Positions 24,388 to 32,806 of a stretch of 64,000 bases of DNA are shown here, in pieces; the first letter of the stretch is position 1; each line of letters opens with the position of its first letter. The notes below the pieces were generated by a model that was not told the origin of the DNA, made no database searches, and was given only the letters and a program-made list of their open reading frames with translations. The position numbers and the translations under genes were made by a program. Origin of the DNA: an uncultured Lachnospiraceae bacterium (GTDB lineage Bacteria > Bacillota > Clostridia > Lachnospirales > Lachnospiraceae); assembly GCA_910587765.1 (NCBI GenBank), contig CAJUNR010000021.1, positions 16,834-80,833 on the forward strand, written 5' to 3'.

Positions 24388-25296
24388 TTAGGAAATTTCA
24401 AAATTTTTCTTATACTGTAAAGGCGTCGTGCCTGTGCGTTTCCGGAACTCCTGCAGAAAATTGCCCAGATTATTGAAGCCGCATTCCAGACAGACTTCCG
24501 TTACCTGCAGATCGGTCTCCTCCAGAAGACGTTTGGCCTGCTTGATCCGGTATTCATTGATATATTCTATAGGGGAATGTCCGATCACTTTTTTAAAAAG
24601 CCGGCAGAAATACTGTTCGTTCAGATTTACCTGGCCGGCAAGATCCGATATATATATTTTATTGTGATAATTTTCTTCAATATATAAAAGCACTGTTTTA
24701 ATATTCTCCACACGTTTGTCAAAATTCCGTTCTACAGGCAGAAAAAGTCCATGTTCAGAGAGCGTGGCCAGAATGCGCAGCAGAGAAGATTTAATGTACA
24801 GCTGACAGGCCAGGCCGTCCGCCGTCAGGCTGCCGTCTTCCGCGATCCGTTCAAAGACGCCCATGATATCCGCAAAGGCGTGACGCAGCGACAGGAATGC
24901 AGGATGCGGCGGTGCAACACAGCGGGGAAAGAGCAGCTTCCCATTCCGGATCGGTTTGATCAGACGAATCTGCGTCTCGTCATGCGAATCAAATCCCAGA
25001 ATCCCAGGCAAAAAAACGACGGCATCCTCCCAGTGGGGGTCAAAGGTCTCGGAGATAATGCCGTGCAGCTCACCGGGATTGATGAAATAAAAACATTCGG
25101 AGGAAATCTGGAAAGATTCCATATTGATTTCAAGCCGGAATCCGCCTTCCGAAAAATACAGGATTTCCGCTTCGTCATGCCAGTGATGTTTTACAAACAC
25201 TCCTTTTCCCACAGAATGCGTACGGTAGGCCGCGCAGGGCAGAAATTTTGTGCCGTGGGGACAGATTTCCTTTAAAAGAATGGGCTGTTGCTCCAT
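24388..25296 (-). CDS. AraC-family transcriptional regulator
   Basis: A 302-residue protein with an amino-terminal cupin sugar-binding domain (about 30-110: HHWHDEAEILYFSEGGFRLEI) and a carboxy-terminal double HTH (about 200-298: KIYISDLAGQVNLNEQYFCRLFKKVIG, then CGFNNLGNFLQEFRKRTGTTPLQYKKN). SD AAGGAGG. It precedes two GH13 alpha-glucosidase genes on the same strand and probably activates them in response to an alpha-glucoside. Confidence 0.9.
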   Translation of the reverse strand: MEQQPILLKEICPHGTKFLPCAAYRTHSVGKGVFVKHHWHDEAEILYFSEGGFRLEINMESFQISSECFYFINPGELHGIISETFDPHWEDAVVFLPGILGFDSHDETQIRLIKPIRNGKLLFPRCVAPPHPAFLSLRHAFADIMGVFERIAEDGSLTADGLACQLYIKSSLLRILATLSEHGLFLPVERNFDKRVENIKTVLLYIEENYHNKIYISDLAGQVNLNEQYFCRLFKKVIGHSPIEYINEYRIKQAKRLLEETDLQVTEVCLECGFNNLGNFLQEFRKRTGTTPLQYKKNFEIS

Positions 25297-25412
25297 GAAA
25301 GTCCTCCTTGGTGACCTGTTTAAACATCTGATTTTATTATAATTCGGAACAGGAGAAAGTCAAGAGGAGAACAGGCGGAGAGCGGAAAACCGCAATTTAT
25401 TTCTGAAAATAA

Positions 25413-25498
25413 ACTTGTTTAAACAAATTATGAAATAATGCTTGACATGTTCAAACAAGTGTGATATATATAATACATAACAACTTGTTTGAACATGT
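25413..25498 (+). promoter_or_regulatory. treP promoter with three TreR operators
   Basis: Operators: ACTTGTTTAAACAAAT (25413-25428), ACATGTTCAAACAAGT (25445-25460) and ACTTGTTTGAACATGT (25483-25498); the last two are exact reverse complements. The promoter TTGACA (25442-25447), 17 bp, TATATA (25465-25470) is overlapped by the middle operator. The same layout occurs at 36760-36843. Confidence 0.85.
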
Positions 25499-25524
25499 AA
25501 ACGACAAACAAAAGGAGGAAAGAA

Positions 25525-27510
25525 ATGGGAAAATACGTAGAAGACGCAAAAGAGCTGCTGCGGTATGTAGGAGGGAAAGAAAACATCGCTGCGGTATCGC
25601 ATTGTATGACGCGGATGCGGTTCGTGCTCAACGACCCGAAGAAGGCGGACATTGCGAAGATTGAAGCCATGAAAGTGGTGAAGGGCAGTTTCACGCAGAC
25701 TGGACAGTTTCAGGTGATTATCGGCAACACGGTGGCGGATTTTTACAATGATTTTATCGCTGTGTCCGGCATCGAAGGCGTGTCCAAGGACGCGGTAAAA
25801 AGCGCGGCGAAGCAGAATCAGAACGTGCTGCAGCGGATGATCACGGCGCTGGCGGAGATCTTCGCCCCGCTGATTCCGGCGATTATCACCGGAGGTTTGA
25901 TCCTGGGTTTCCGCAACTGCATTGACAGCATGTATTTATTTGAAAACGGAACAAAGACTCTGTGCGACATCAGCCAGTTCTGGGCGGGAATCGACAGTTT
26001 TCTGTGGCTCATCGGAGAAGCCGTCTTCCACATGCTGCCGGTAGGAATCTGCTGGTCGGTGACAAAGAAAATGGGCACTACGCAGATGCTCGGCATCGTT
26101 CTCGGTTTGACGCTGGTATCCGGACAGCTTCTCAATGCGTACGCGGTGGCAGGAACAGCGGCGGCGGATATCCCGGCATGGAATTTCGGGTATTTTCAGG
26201 TTAACATGATCGGCTATCAGGCGCAGGTGCTGCCGGCGATCCTGGCGGCCTTCACGTTGGTCTATCTGGAACGGTTTTTCCGAAAGATCACGCCGCAAGT
26301 GGTGTCCATGATTGTCGTTCCGTTCTGCAGTCTGGTGCTGGCAGTGATCGCGGCGCACTTCGTGCTCGGTCCCATCGGCTGGAAGATCGGGTCCGCCATC
26401 TCTTCCGTTGTCTACGCGGGAATCACCGGTCCTTTCAAGGTTCTCTTCGGAGCCGTGTTCGGGTTTGTGTATGCACCGCTGGTGATTACAGGACTCCATC
26501 ACATGTCCAATGCCATTGACCTGCAGTTGATCGCGGATTACGGCGGGACCATGCTGTGGCCCATGATCGCCTTGTCCAACATCGCTCAGGGTTCCGCGGT
26601 GCTCGGCATGATCGCGCTTCAGAGGAAAAATGCGGAAGCTCAGGAAGTAAACGTACCGGCCTGCGTCTCCTGTTACCTCGGCGTCACCGAGCCGGCGATC
26701 TTCGGTGTGAATTTAAAACATGTATTCCCGTTCGTATGCGGTATGATTGGCTCCGCCTGTGCGGCGGTGGTCTGTGTGGCCATGGGGACGACCGCCAATG
26801 CCATCGGCGTAGGCGGACTGCCAGGAATCCTTTCTATCCGTCCGGCTTCCATGATCGGTTTTGCGCTCTGCATGGCGGTTGCGATTGCGGTTCCGTTTGT
26901 GCTGACAGTGATCTCGGGCAGGAAGCGTCTGCAGGCAGATCAGACGCATGAAACTGCCGATCTGACAGAGATTGCTGCAGGAGCAGGTGCAAGCGCGGCG
27001 GCAGGAGTTACGGCAACTGTTATGCGGAATAAGGAAGCACAGAAGGCGGTTTCCGGAACACTGACCGCATATTTATCCGGAAAAGTGATCCCGCTGAAGG
27101 AAGTGGGCGACGGCGTCTTTTCCGAAGGGATCATGGGTGACGGCCTGGCAATCATCCCGGAAAATGAGACGCTGTATGCGCCGGCGGACGCGGAGGTTAC
27201 CGTTATGATGCCCGACTCCCGTCATGCCTGCGGGCTGAAGCTGAATAACGGCATGGAGATTCTGCTGCATATCGGCATCGATACGGTGGATATGAAGGGA
27301 GACGGTTTTGAATATCTGATATCGGAGGGGCAGAAGGTGTCGGTTGGGACGCCGCTGATCCGGTTTGACAGAGCAAAGATCAAAGCAGCCGGACATCCGG
27401 ATACGACGGTGTGCATTATTACCGAACCGGGCGTCGCAGGCAATATCCGCTTTGTAACAGACATAAAAGGAGAAGCTAAGAAAACAGTTATAGCGACGTT
27501 CGAGTCCTGA
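25525..27510 (+). CDS. treP: PTS trehalose transporter, EIIBCA fusion
   Basis: A 661-residue PTS permease: EIIB with VSHCMTRMRF (C27), EIIC (about 110-455) containing VYAPLVITGLHHMSNAIDLQ and CYLGVTEPAIFGVNLKHVFP, and a carboxy-terminal EIIA with LLHIGIDTVDMKG (His near residue 581). The EIIBC part resembles trehalose-specific enzymes. Trehalose specificity is supported by operators identical in type to those of the treR/treC region. An Ala-rich linker (about 480-510) joins EIIC and EIIA. SD AAAGGAGG. Confidence 0.88.
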   Translation: MGKYVEDAKELLRYVGGKENIAAVSHCMTRMRFVLNDPKKADIAKIEAMKVVKGSFTQTGQFQVIIGNTVADFYNDFIAVSGIEGVSKDAVKSAAKQNQNVLQRMITALAEIFAPLIPAIITGGLILGFRNCIDSMYLFENGTKTLCDISQFWAGIDSFLWLIGEAVFHMLPVGICWSVTKKMGTTQMLGIVLGLTLVSGQLLNAYAVAGTAAADIPAWNFGYFQVNMIGYQAQVLPAILAAFTLVYLERFFRKITPQVVSMIVVPFCSLVLAVIAAHFVLGPIGWKIGSAISSVVYAGITGPFKVLFGAVFGFVYAPLVITGLHHMSNAIDLQLIADYGGTMLWPMIALSNIAQGSAVLGMIALQRKNAEAQEVNVPACVSCYLGVTEPAIFGVNLKHVFPFVCGMIGSACAAVVCVAMGTTANAIGVGGLPGILSIRPASMIGFALCMAVAIAVPFVLTVISGRKRLQADQTHETADLTEIAAGAGASAAAGVTATVMRNKEAQKAVSGTLTAYLSGKVIPLKEVGDGVFSEGIMGDGLAIIPENETLYAPADAEVTVMMPDSRHACGLKLNNGMEILLHIGIDTVDMKGDGFEYLISEGQKVSVGTPLIRFDRAKIKAAGHPDTTVCIITEPGVAGNIRFVTDIKGEAKKTVIATFES

Positions 27511-27532
27511 TCCGCACCGGCACTATCATCCC

Positions 27533-27576
27533 GGCACAAGGCACGCTTTTGGTGCCCTGTGCCTGCGCTGGTTTTT
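27533..27576 (+). terminator. Terminator after treP
   Basis: GGCACAAGGCAC (27533-27544) pairs with GTGCCCTGTGCC (27552-27563) with small bulges; TTTTT follows nearby (27572-27576). Confidence 0.6.
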
Positions 27577-27714
27577 GGGGGGGATCAGCCTGCGCCGGAC
27601 GGAAAACCGTGTGTAAACAGAAAAGAAAACTGCGAAAATCACTCAAATTTCTTGCGGAATCCATGGCTGGAAGGATATAATAAAGGAAAATCAGCCAAAA
27701 ACAGGAGGGGGTCT

Positions 27715-28986
27715 ATGAAAACCATACAGATTCCGTATTATAAAGGGCATATGGAGCTGCACATCCCGGAGGAAAATCTGAAAGCGGTTATCACCGCGGA
27801 AGGAGACCGCTATGATCCCGGCAAGGAGGAAGCGGAACTGGTGCGGGAGGCGTTGGAGCATCCCATCGGGACGCCGCCGCTTCGGGAGCTTGCAAGGGGG
27901 AAGGAGCGCGTGACGCTGGTCACCAGCGATCATACACGCGCGGTTCCGAGCAGGCTGACGCTGCCGATCCTTCTGGAAGAGATCCGCCGGGGAAACCCGG
28001 ACGCCCAAATTACGATTCTGATCGGCACTGGGCTACACCGGGCGACGACCGAAGAAGAGATGCGGTTCATGTTCGGAGACGAGATCGTGGATCACGAGAA
28101 GATCGTAGTCAACCATGCCTTTGAGCCGGAGGAATTTACGGCCATGGGCATACTGCCGTCCGGAGCGGAATTTCATGTGAACCGGCTGGCGGCGGACTGT
28201 GATCTGCTGGTCACCGAAGGGTTTATTGAGCCGCACTTTTTTGCCGGGTTCTCCGGCGGACGCAAAAGCATCCTTCCGGGCATCTGCAATGCGGTGACAG
28301 TAAATGAGAATCATTCTTATAAAGCGATCTCCAGTCCGTGGTCCGTAACCGGCGTACTGGAGCGCAATCCGATTCATCTGGATATGGTCACCGCAGCCAG
28401 AAGAGTCAATGTGCAGTTCATCCTGAACGTGGCGCAGAACAGCGGGAAAAGGATCATCGCCGCCTTCGCGGGGGATCTGGAAAAGGCTCATGAAAAAGGA
28501 GTGGAATTTGTGCGGAAGCTGTTCTGGTGCCCGCCGGTTACAGGAGATATCGTGATCACCTCCAACGGCGGTTATCCGCTGGACCAGAATCTGTACCAGA
28601 CGCCCAAGGCGGTCTCCACTGCGGAGGCGTGCGCCGGGGAGGACGGCGTGATCATCATGTCCGCTTCCTGCGTGGACGGCATGGGCGGGAATCTCTTTGA
28701 GAAACTGATCTGTATGGGATCGGCGGAAGAAATCGACGAGTATCTGTCGAAAATTCCGCCGAAGGAAACGATCAGCGAGCAGTGGTGCGTTCAGGTCTAT
28801 GTACGGGCCCTGAAGAAGCATAAGGTGATTCTGGTAACCACCTGTCTGGACCGGGAGACCGTGGAAAAAGCCAATATGATTCATGCGTCGACGATGGATG
28901 AGGCGCTGGAGAAAGCCTGTTGGATTAAGGGCGCAGACGCGAAGGTCGTGGTGATCCCGGACGGAATCTCCGTGTTTGTATCTTAG
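27715..28986 (+). CDS. larA: LarA-family nickel-dependent racemase/epimerase
   Basis: The ATG at 27715 follows AGGAGGGGG. The 423-residue protein has the LarA signatures TSDHTRAVPS, IGTGLHRATTEEE and EPHFFAGFSGGRKSILPG, which hold the histidines and the lysine that bind the nickel-pincer nucleotide in lactate racemase. Homologues act on lactate or other 2-hydroxy acids; the substrate is uncertain. The cofactor genes larB, larC and larE are not in the window. An Ldh-family dehydrogenase at 34675 could use the product, but they are 6 kb apart. Confidence 0.83.
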   Translation: MKTIQIPYYKGHMELHIPEENLKAVITAEGDRYDPGKEEAELVREALEHPIGTPPLRELARGKERVTLVTSDHTRAVPSRLTLPILLEEIRRGNPDAQITILIGTGLHRATTEEEMRFMFGDEIVDHEKIVVNHAFEPEEFTAMGILPSGAEFHVNRLAADCDLLVTEGFIEPHFFAGFSGGRKSILPGICNAVTVNENHSYKAISSPWSVTGVLERNPIHLDMVTAARRVNVQFILNVAQNSGKRIIAAFAGDLEKAHEKGVEFVRKLFWCPPVTGDIVITSNGGYPLDQNLYQTPKAVSTAEACAGEDGVIIMSASCVDGMGGNLFEKLICMGSAEEIDEYLSKIPPKETISEQWCVQVYVRALKKHKVILVTTCLDRETVEKANMIHASTMDEALEKACWIKGADAKVVVIPDGISVFVS

Positions 28987-29022
28987 AGAAGCATTGCCGC
29001 AGCTTCTGCCGGTAAAATGCGC

Positions 29023-29075
29023 TTGACAGCCCTCCCGTTTTCTTTTATACTTTAAAAGTAAATATTTATTGAAAA
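29023..29075 (+). promoter_or_regulatory. Promoter of module B with operator half-site
   Basis: TTGACA (29023-29028), 17-bp spacer, TATACT (29046-29051). AATATTTATTGAAAA (from 29061) repeats the half-site found before the module A repressor gene and in the palindromes after both M56 genes. Confidence 0.6.
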
Positions 29076-29122
29076 ATTATAAATAAACATAGATTTTGAG
29101 TCTGGCAAGGTGGTGAACGAAT

Positions 29123-29503
29123 ATGGAAAAACAAATGACGCCCGCAGAGGAAGTCATCATGCAGTGTCTGTGGGAATCCGGGGAGGACTTGACGGTCTAT
29201 GAGATCACAGAGCGTCTGAGGGAGCATTATGGGAAGGATTATGCCAACAACGCCGTCGCCACATTCATGAAAAATCTGCTGAACAGAGGGCTGGTCAGTC
29301 GTTATAAAAAGCACCACTCCCATCAGTGGCATCCGGAGATCAACATGGATGATTACCGGGATCAGAAGCTTCACAGTTTTCGGAAGCAGTGGTACCGGGG
29401 GTCCGGCGTCGGCATGCTGGCTTCCCTTGTGGAAACCTCGGACCTTACAAAAGAAGATGTTAAGAAAATGAAGGAGCTTCTGGATGAATATATGGATGAA
29501 TGA
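29123..29503 (+). CDS. BlaI/MecI/CopY-family transcriptional repressor (module B)
   Basis: A 126-residue protein identical to the module A repressor except Ile for Leu at residue 28, although the DNA differs at many silent positions. This shows an older duplication kept under strong selection on the protein. Both repressors should bind the same operators, so the modules are probably cross-regulated. SD GGTGG is weak, at about 29109-29113. The M56 gene follows, but its native start frame is broken. Confidence 0.92.
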   Translation: MEKQMTPAEEVIMQCLWESGEDLTVYEITERLREHYGKDYANNAVATFMKNLLNRGLVSRYKKHHSHQWHPEINMDDYRDQKLHSFRKQWYRGSGVGMLASLVETSDLTKEDVKKMKELLDEYMDE

Positions 29504-29506
29504 GAT

Positions 29507-30859
29507 GTGGATCCGGCTGGATATGCTGCTGTTTTTAACGTCCTGACCGGTACCGCCGCATATTTGTTCTGGCGTCTGACCGTCCGGCTGTGGAAGGACC
29601 GCTGTTCGGCCCGGTATCTGCACCGGGGACTGCAGGCGGTGATTCTCTGTTTCTGCGCGCCGGTCGCTTACACGCTGGTGTATCTGCATTTTAGAGATCT
29701 TGACGGTTCCTGGAACGGTGATTTTATGAACGGTACCGGTTTCCTCATGAGAGCGGCTTTCGGAACTGCCGCAGTCTGGCTCCTGGGCGTCCTTATATCT
29801 GCGATCCGCTGCGGAAGGGAATTATACCGGGAGCGCCCGGTAAAGAGTGTGGTCGTTCCGGAAGAGCAGAGCGAGGTCCGGGTCCTTAGGCAGCTTGGCC
29901 GAACGATGGGAATCCGGCGGCGGATTCCGGTCTGCCGGGGAGAGCGGCTGACGCCGGCCATCGGCGGATTTTTCCGCACCAGGCTGTATCTGGGGACGGA
30001 ACCCCTGGAAGAGGAAGAGCTGTGGATGATCTGCCGCCATGAACTGTATCATTACAGGCATGGAGATATATGGATGCGGAGGTTGCTGCTCCTGCTTCGG
30101 ATTTTCTGCTGGTTCTGCCCGTGGTTCGTATGCGGGAAGATCAGCGAGGAATACCGAAGTCTCAGCGAAGATTATGTGGATGAGGAGGTCTGCCGGGAGG
30201 AAGATATGGGCAGATATATACGGATCCTGCTGAAAACTGCTTTGCAGGGTGCGGAAAGGATGCATCTGACGCAGGCGACGGCTGCGGAAAACAGGTGCGA
30301 TGTTTTAAGGAGGATAGAGAATATGAAGAGTTTACATAATAAAAAGAATATGACCCGTACCATGGCGGCTGTATGGACTACAGTCTGTCTGCTCATGGGA
30401 AGCACGACCGTATATGCGGCCGGCGCCGGCGTAATCGAAGGGTATGAGGCGCTGTATAAGGCGACGGTGGTGGAAGTTGAGGAGCAGGCAATAGAGGAAC
30501 AGTATATAGAATATCGGGAAGAACCGGATGACGGCTGGGTGGCGGAAGAAGGGGAAGTGATGGATGACGGACGTTCTTCGACAGTGCCTTTTGAATGGAC
30601 AGTGGGAGCGAATGCGTCAAAGAAAACCCCATCCTTTGAGATGTCTTCTGGCGGATATATTACAGTCAGTGTATCAGTGGAGCCAACGGACTTGAAGATA
30701 AACGTTGGAATTGTCGAGCCGAATGAAGGAAGGAGATACGTTACTGGTTCTGATACCATACATTATAAATTTTCGTTAGATCAAAGCGGCAGTTATATGG
30801 TGTTTGTAGAGAACCCGAATAATGTAAAGATTAATGTGACGGGTTATTATAAAAAGTAA
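29507..30859 (+). CDS. M56 (BlaR1-like) membrane metallopeptidase, frameshifted start (module B)
   Basis: The equivalent ATG (29484) of the module A gene opens a frame that stops near 29540 because one base is missing in CTGCTGTTTTTAAC (29527-29540; module A has CTGCTGCTTTTTAAC). The long frame can only start at GTG 29507, 4 nt after the repressor stop, giving 450 residues with a shortened first helix. HELYH is kept, as are the fourth helix and the extracellular beta-rich domain. Residues about 242-381 are encoded by DNA identical to module A (422 bp), whereas both flanks have diverged. Re-initiation may still give a functional enzyme. Confidence 0.78.
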   Translation: MDPAGYAAVFNVLTGTAAYLFWRLTVRLWKDRCSARYLHRGLQAVILCFCAPVAYTLVYLHFRDLDGSWNGDFMNGTGFLMRAAFGTAAVWLLGVLISAIRCGRELYRERPVKSVVVPEEQSEVRVLRQLGRTMGIRRRIPVCRGERLTPAIGGFFRTRLYLGTEPLEEEELWMICRHELYHYRHGDIWMRRLLLLLRIFCWFCPWFVCGKISEEYRSLSEDYVDEEVCREEDMGRYIRILLKTALQGAERMHLTQATAAENRCDVLRRIENMKSLHNKKNMTRTMAAVWTTVCLLMGSTTVYAAGAGVIEGYEALYKATVVEVEEQAIEEQYIEYREEPDDGWVAEEGEVMDDGRSSTVPFEWTVGANASKKTPSFEMSSGGYITVSVSVEPTDLKINVGIVEPNEGRRYVTGSDTIHYKFSLDQSGSYMVFVENPNNVKINVTGYYKK

Positions 30860-30865
30860 TCTTCC

Positions 30866-30932
30866 GGCTTCTTTGTATATGTAAATACAAAGAAGCCATC
30901 ACATAAAATAAATTTTCAATATTTATTGAAAA
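30866..30932 (+). promoter_or_regulatory. Hairpin and near-palindromic operator after module B M56 gene
   Basis: GGCTTCTTTGTA (30866-30877) pairs with TACAAAGAAGCC (30886-30897). TTTTCAATATTTATTGAAAA (30913-30932) is a palindrome with one mismatch, in the position corresponding to 10469-10496 of module A. Confidence 0.65.
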
Positions 30933-31062
30933 CTGACATAGGCATGATGATTAATTAGTTTGAAATATCCGATTGTAAGGGAAACCGGAAAGGAGGAAGG
31001 CAGAAGTTTCCCTATATGGCGGATTGTTTTCAAAATGAAATATATTTATTATAAAAGGTAAG

Positions 31063-31263
31063 ATGATGATGAAAAAATTTAAAATGTTAATTTCTGTTGT
31101 GTTTCTTTTTATTATGTGCGGTTCGATGGTGTTCGCTGCTCCTGGTACGGATGCGTACGCAATTTCTGGTGATTCTTCAGAAACAAAGATTTCAGGTATC
31201 TTTGCCGATACAGATTATGTGATTCTTGAAGAGCTGAAAGAAGGTTCTTCCCGAAGTACGTGA
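31063..31263 (+). pseudogene. Truncated secreted-protein gene (module B)
   Basis: A 66-codon ORF with the signal peptide KKFKMLISVVFLFIMCGSMVFAA and then DYVILEELKEGSS, closely related to the first ~60 residues of the 231-residue secreted protein at 10646. It stops at 31261-31263 just after the shared ELKEGSS segment, where similarity ends. A deletion or recombination removed the remaining ~165 codons. The short product could still be secreted. Confidence 0.75.
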
Positions 31264-31291
31264 TCGAAACATTGCTACTTGGAAAATTGTT

Positions 31292-31648
31292 ATGAAAAAT
31301 GCGAAACGTCTTGGAAAACAGATTTTTTTAATGCTCTTCATGGATCTGATGATTTTGTCAATACCGTTTATTGCAAATTATCTGTTTGGTCTGGGCGACC
31401 GTTTGGGGATTACGGCAGGGGAACTTGTAAACGAAGAAACAGACCAGAGGGTTGATTTCCCGGGACTTTACGTGAAAGATGCCCAAGGCCGTTATTATGA
31501 TCTGAATTATGAACTGGATGAATTGACGGATAAGTTTTCGGAAGAATATCATCTGGGCGACCATGTTTTGACGTTGTACTGGGAGAACAGCAGATTACAG
31601 AGGCCAAACAAGGTTGACCTCATATATATTTTTAAACTCAAATTTTAA
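31292..31648 (+). CDS. Small membrane-anchored protein of unknown function
   Basis: A 118-residue protein with one hydrophobic amino-terminal helix (IFLMLFMDLMILSIPFIANYLFGL) and an external or cytoplasmic acidic domain (DFPGLYVKDAQGRYYDLNYELDELTDKFSEEY). No family recognised. The SD is weak. It lies in a low-GC patch between two broken genes and may be a remnant or an insertion carried in with the protease gene. Confidence 0.5.
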   Translation: MKNAKRLGKQIFLMLFMDLMILSIPFIANYLFGLGDRLGITAGELVNEETDQRVDFPGLYVKDAQGRYYDLNYELDELTDKFSEEYHLGDHVLTLYWENSRLQRPNKVDLIYIFKLKF

Positions 31649-31686
31649 ATTGTGAGAATTTAATTATATTCTGGAGGATAAATAGT

Positions 31687-32350
31687 ATGTTTCTCCATTT
31701 TTTTTGGATCCGGTTGATTGGGTTGGAGAATATCCATTTAGCGCAATCGGTCTTTTGAGCATAGATTATGAGGGTGGCAAAGGTGGTTATGGAACGGGTT
31801 TTTAGTAGCAGATAATTTGGTGCTAACAGCCGCCCATAATGTTCAGATATACGAAGAAGGCTACGGAAATGCTACAAAAATTAATTTTTATGCAGGATTT
31901 GACTATGAGGGGAATTGTGTAGCATCATCAAAAGCACGTGCGTATTACGTCTCAATAGGATGGACAGATTCAATGTCTGCAGATTATGATTGGGCATTGT
32001 TGAAGTTGAGTACTCCTATAGGTAGTGAAGCTGGGACATTTCCATGTAAGGTTGAATCATCGTTACTTAATAAAAATATAATGTCGATAGGATATCCGTC
32101 AGATCCGGTTTTTATATCTGATAAAGGTTGCACTCAAGGAGTATCAGAAGGAAAAGTGATTTCAGATAATGGTTTATTGATACGTACATTGGCAGAAGGA
32201 AATGAAGGATGCAGTGGTGGGCCTATTTTTGATATCTCAGATGGGAATTTTACTGTAGTTGGTGTAGTTAGCGGAGGGAATATTTTTGATCACATAGCAG
32301 GACCTAAAATTACCACTACAGTTATCAATTTGATCAGGAATTATCTTTAA
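31687..32350 (+). pseudogene. V8-like (glutamyl endopeptidase family) serine protease, frameshifted
   Basis: From the TTG at 31817 the frame encodes 177 residues with the trypsin-fold triad: His in LTAAHNV, Asp in DYDWALLKL, Ser in EGCSGGPIF. The expected preceding strands (VDWVGEYPFSAIGLLSIDYE and GGYGTGF) lie at about 31719-31801 in another frame, which stops at TAG because the T run at 31799-31803 is one base short for GTGFLVADN. A second one-base loss near the T run at 31699-31706 is needed to join ATG 31687 (SD TGGAGG) to that frame. No signal peptide remains. All three catalytic residues are intact, so decay is recent or these are homopolymer sequencing errors. Confidence 0.75.
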
Positions 32351-32381
32351 GGAAGATATAGAGAGGCAAAAGTAATTCCAA

Positions 32382-32456
32382 CAGAATGCGGTTCTGTATA
32401 ATAACGAGATGGAACGATATCTTTTTTATCATCGTGTTCATCTGAGAGAAAATTAA
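32382..32456 (+). pseudogene. 3' relic of the module A 193-residue gene
   Basis: Twenty-four codons read QNAVLYNNEMERYLFYHRVH plus four residues and a stop, aligned with the carboxy terminus of the protein at 12435-13016. No start or upstream part is present. It marks the old right edge of module B. Confidence 0.8.
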
Positions 32457-32474
32457 ATGGTACTTGAGAGCGAT

Positions 32475-32506
32475 GCCCCTATGATGGCAGCAATCATCAT
32501 GGGGGC
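32475..32506 (+). other. Hairpin upstream of a tiny membrane-peptide ORF
   Basis: GCCCCTATGATG (32475-32486) pairs with CATCATGGGGGC (32495-32506), then TTTCG. It lies 16 nt before the ATG of the 28-residue ORF and may be a terminator or a structure that limits translation. Confidence 0.6.
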
Positions 32507-32522
32507 TTTCGTGTGTTAAATT

Positions 32523-32609
32523 ATGATATCATTTTTAGTCGCTGTTGCGGCAGGTGTTGCTTGCTGCTTCATCTGCAAATGGTTAGACGGCAATGAGTAT
32601 GACAACTAG
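32523..32609 (+). CDS. Tiny hydrophobic peptide, possible type I toxin-like
   Basis: A 28-residue ORF: MISFLVAVAAGVACCFICKW followed by LDGNEYDN. It is one membrane helix with a short charged tail, the layout of Fst/Ldr-type toxic peptides. It has no SD, sits between a strong hairpin (32475-32506) and a strong terminator (32617-32648), and resembles small ORFs I recall from other gut Clostridia. Coding is inferred from composition and context only. Confidence 0.5.
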   Translation: MISFLVAVAAGVACCFICKWLDGNEYDN

Positions 32610-32616
32610 CCTGTAA

Positions 32617-32648
32617 GAAACCCCCCGGACCTGCGCTCCGGGGGTTTT
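32617..32648 (+). terminator. Terminator after the tiny membrane-peptide ORF
   Basis: CCCCCGGA (32622-32629) pairs with TCCGGGGG (32637-32644) followed by TTTT; an AAA lies before the stem. Confidence 0.85.
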
Positions 32649-32806
32649 CGCTTTGTGTTAACGTGAACACTGATTTCATTTTCCTGTCGGCATTATAGTA
32701 TATGTAGCCTTAAAAAGCAATATGTAAAATTTCCTTGAGTTTCCGCAATTTTTGTAACGAATTATAAATTAATGTGATATAAAGGGTAGAGGAGGTGAGT
32801 TAAGGA

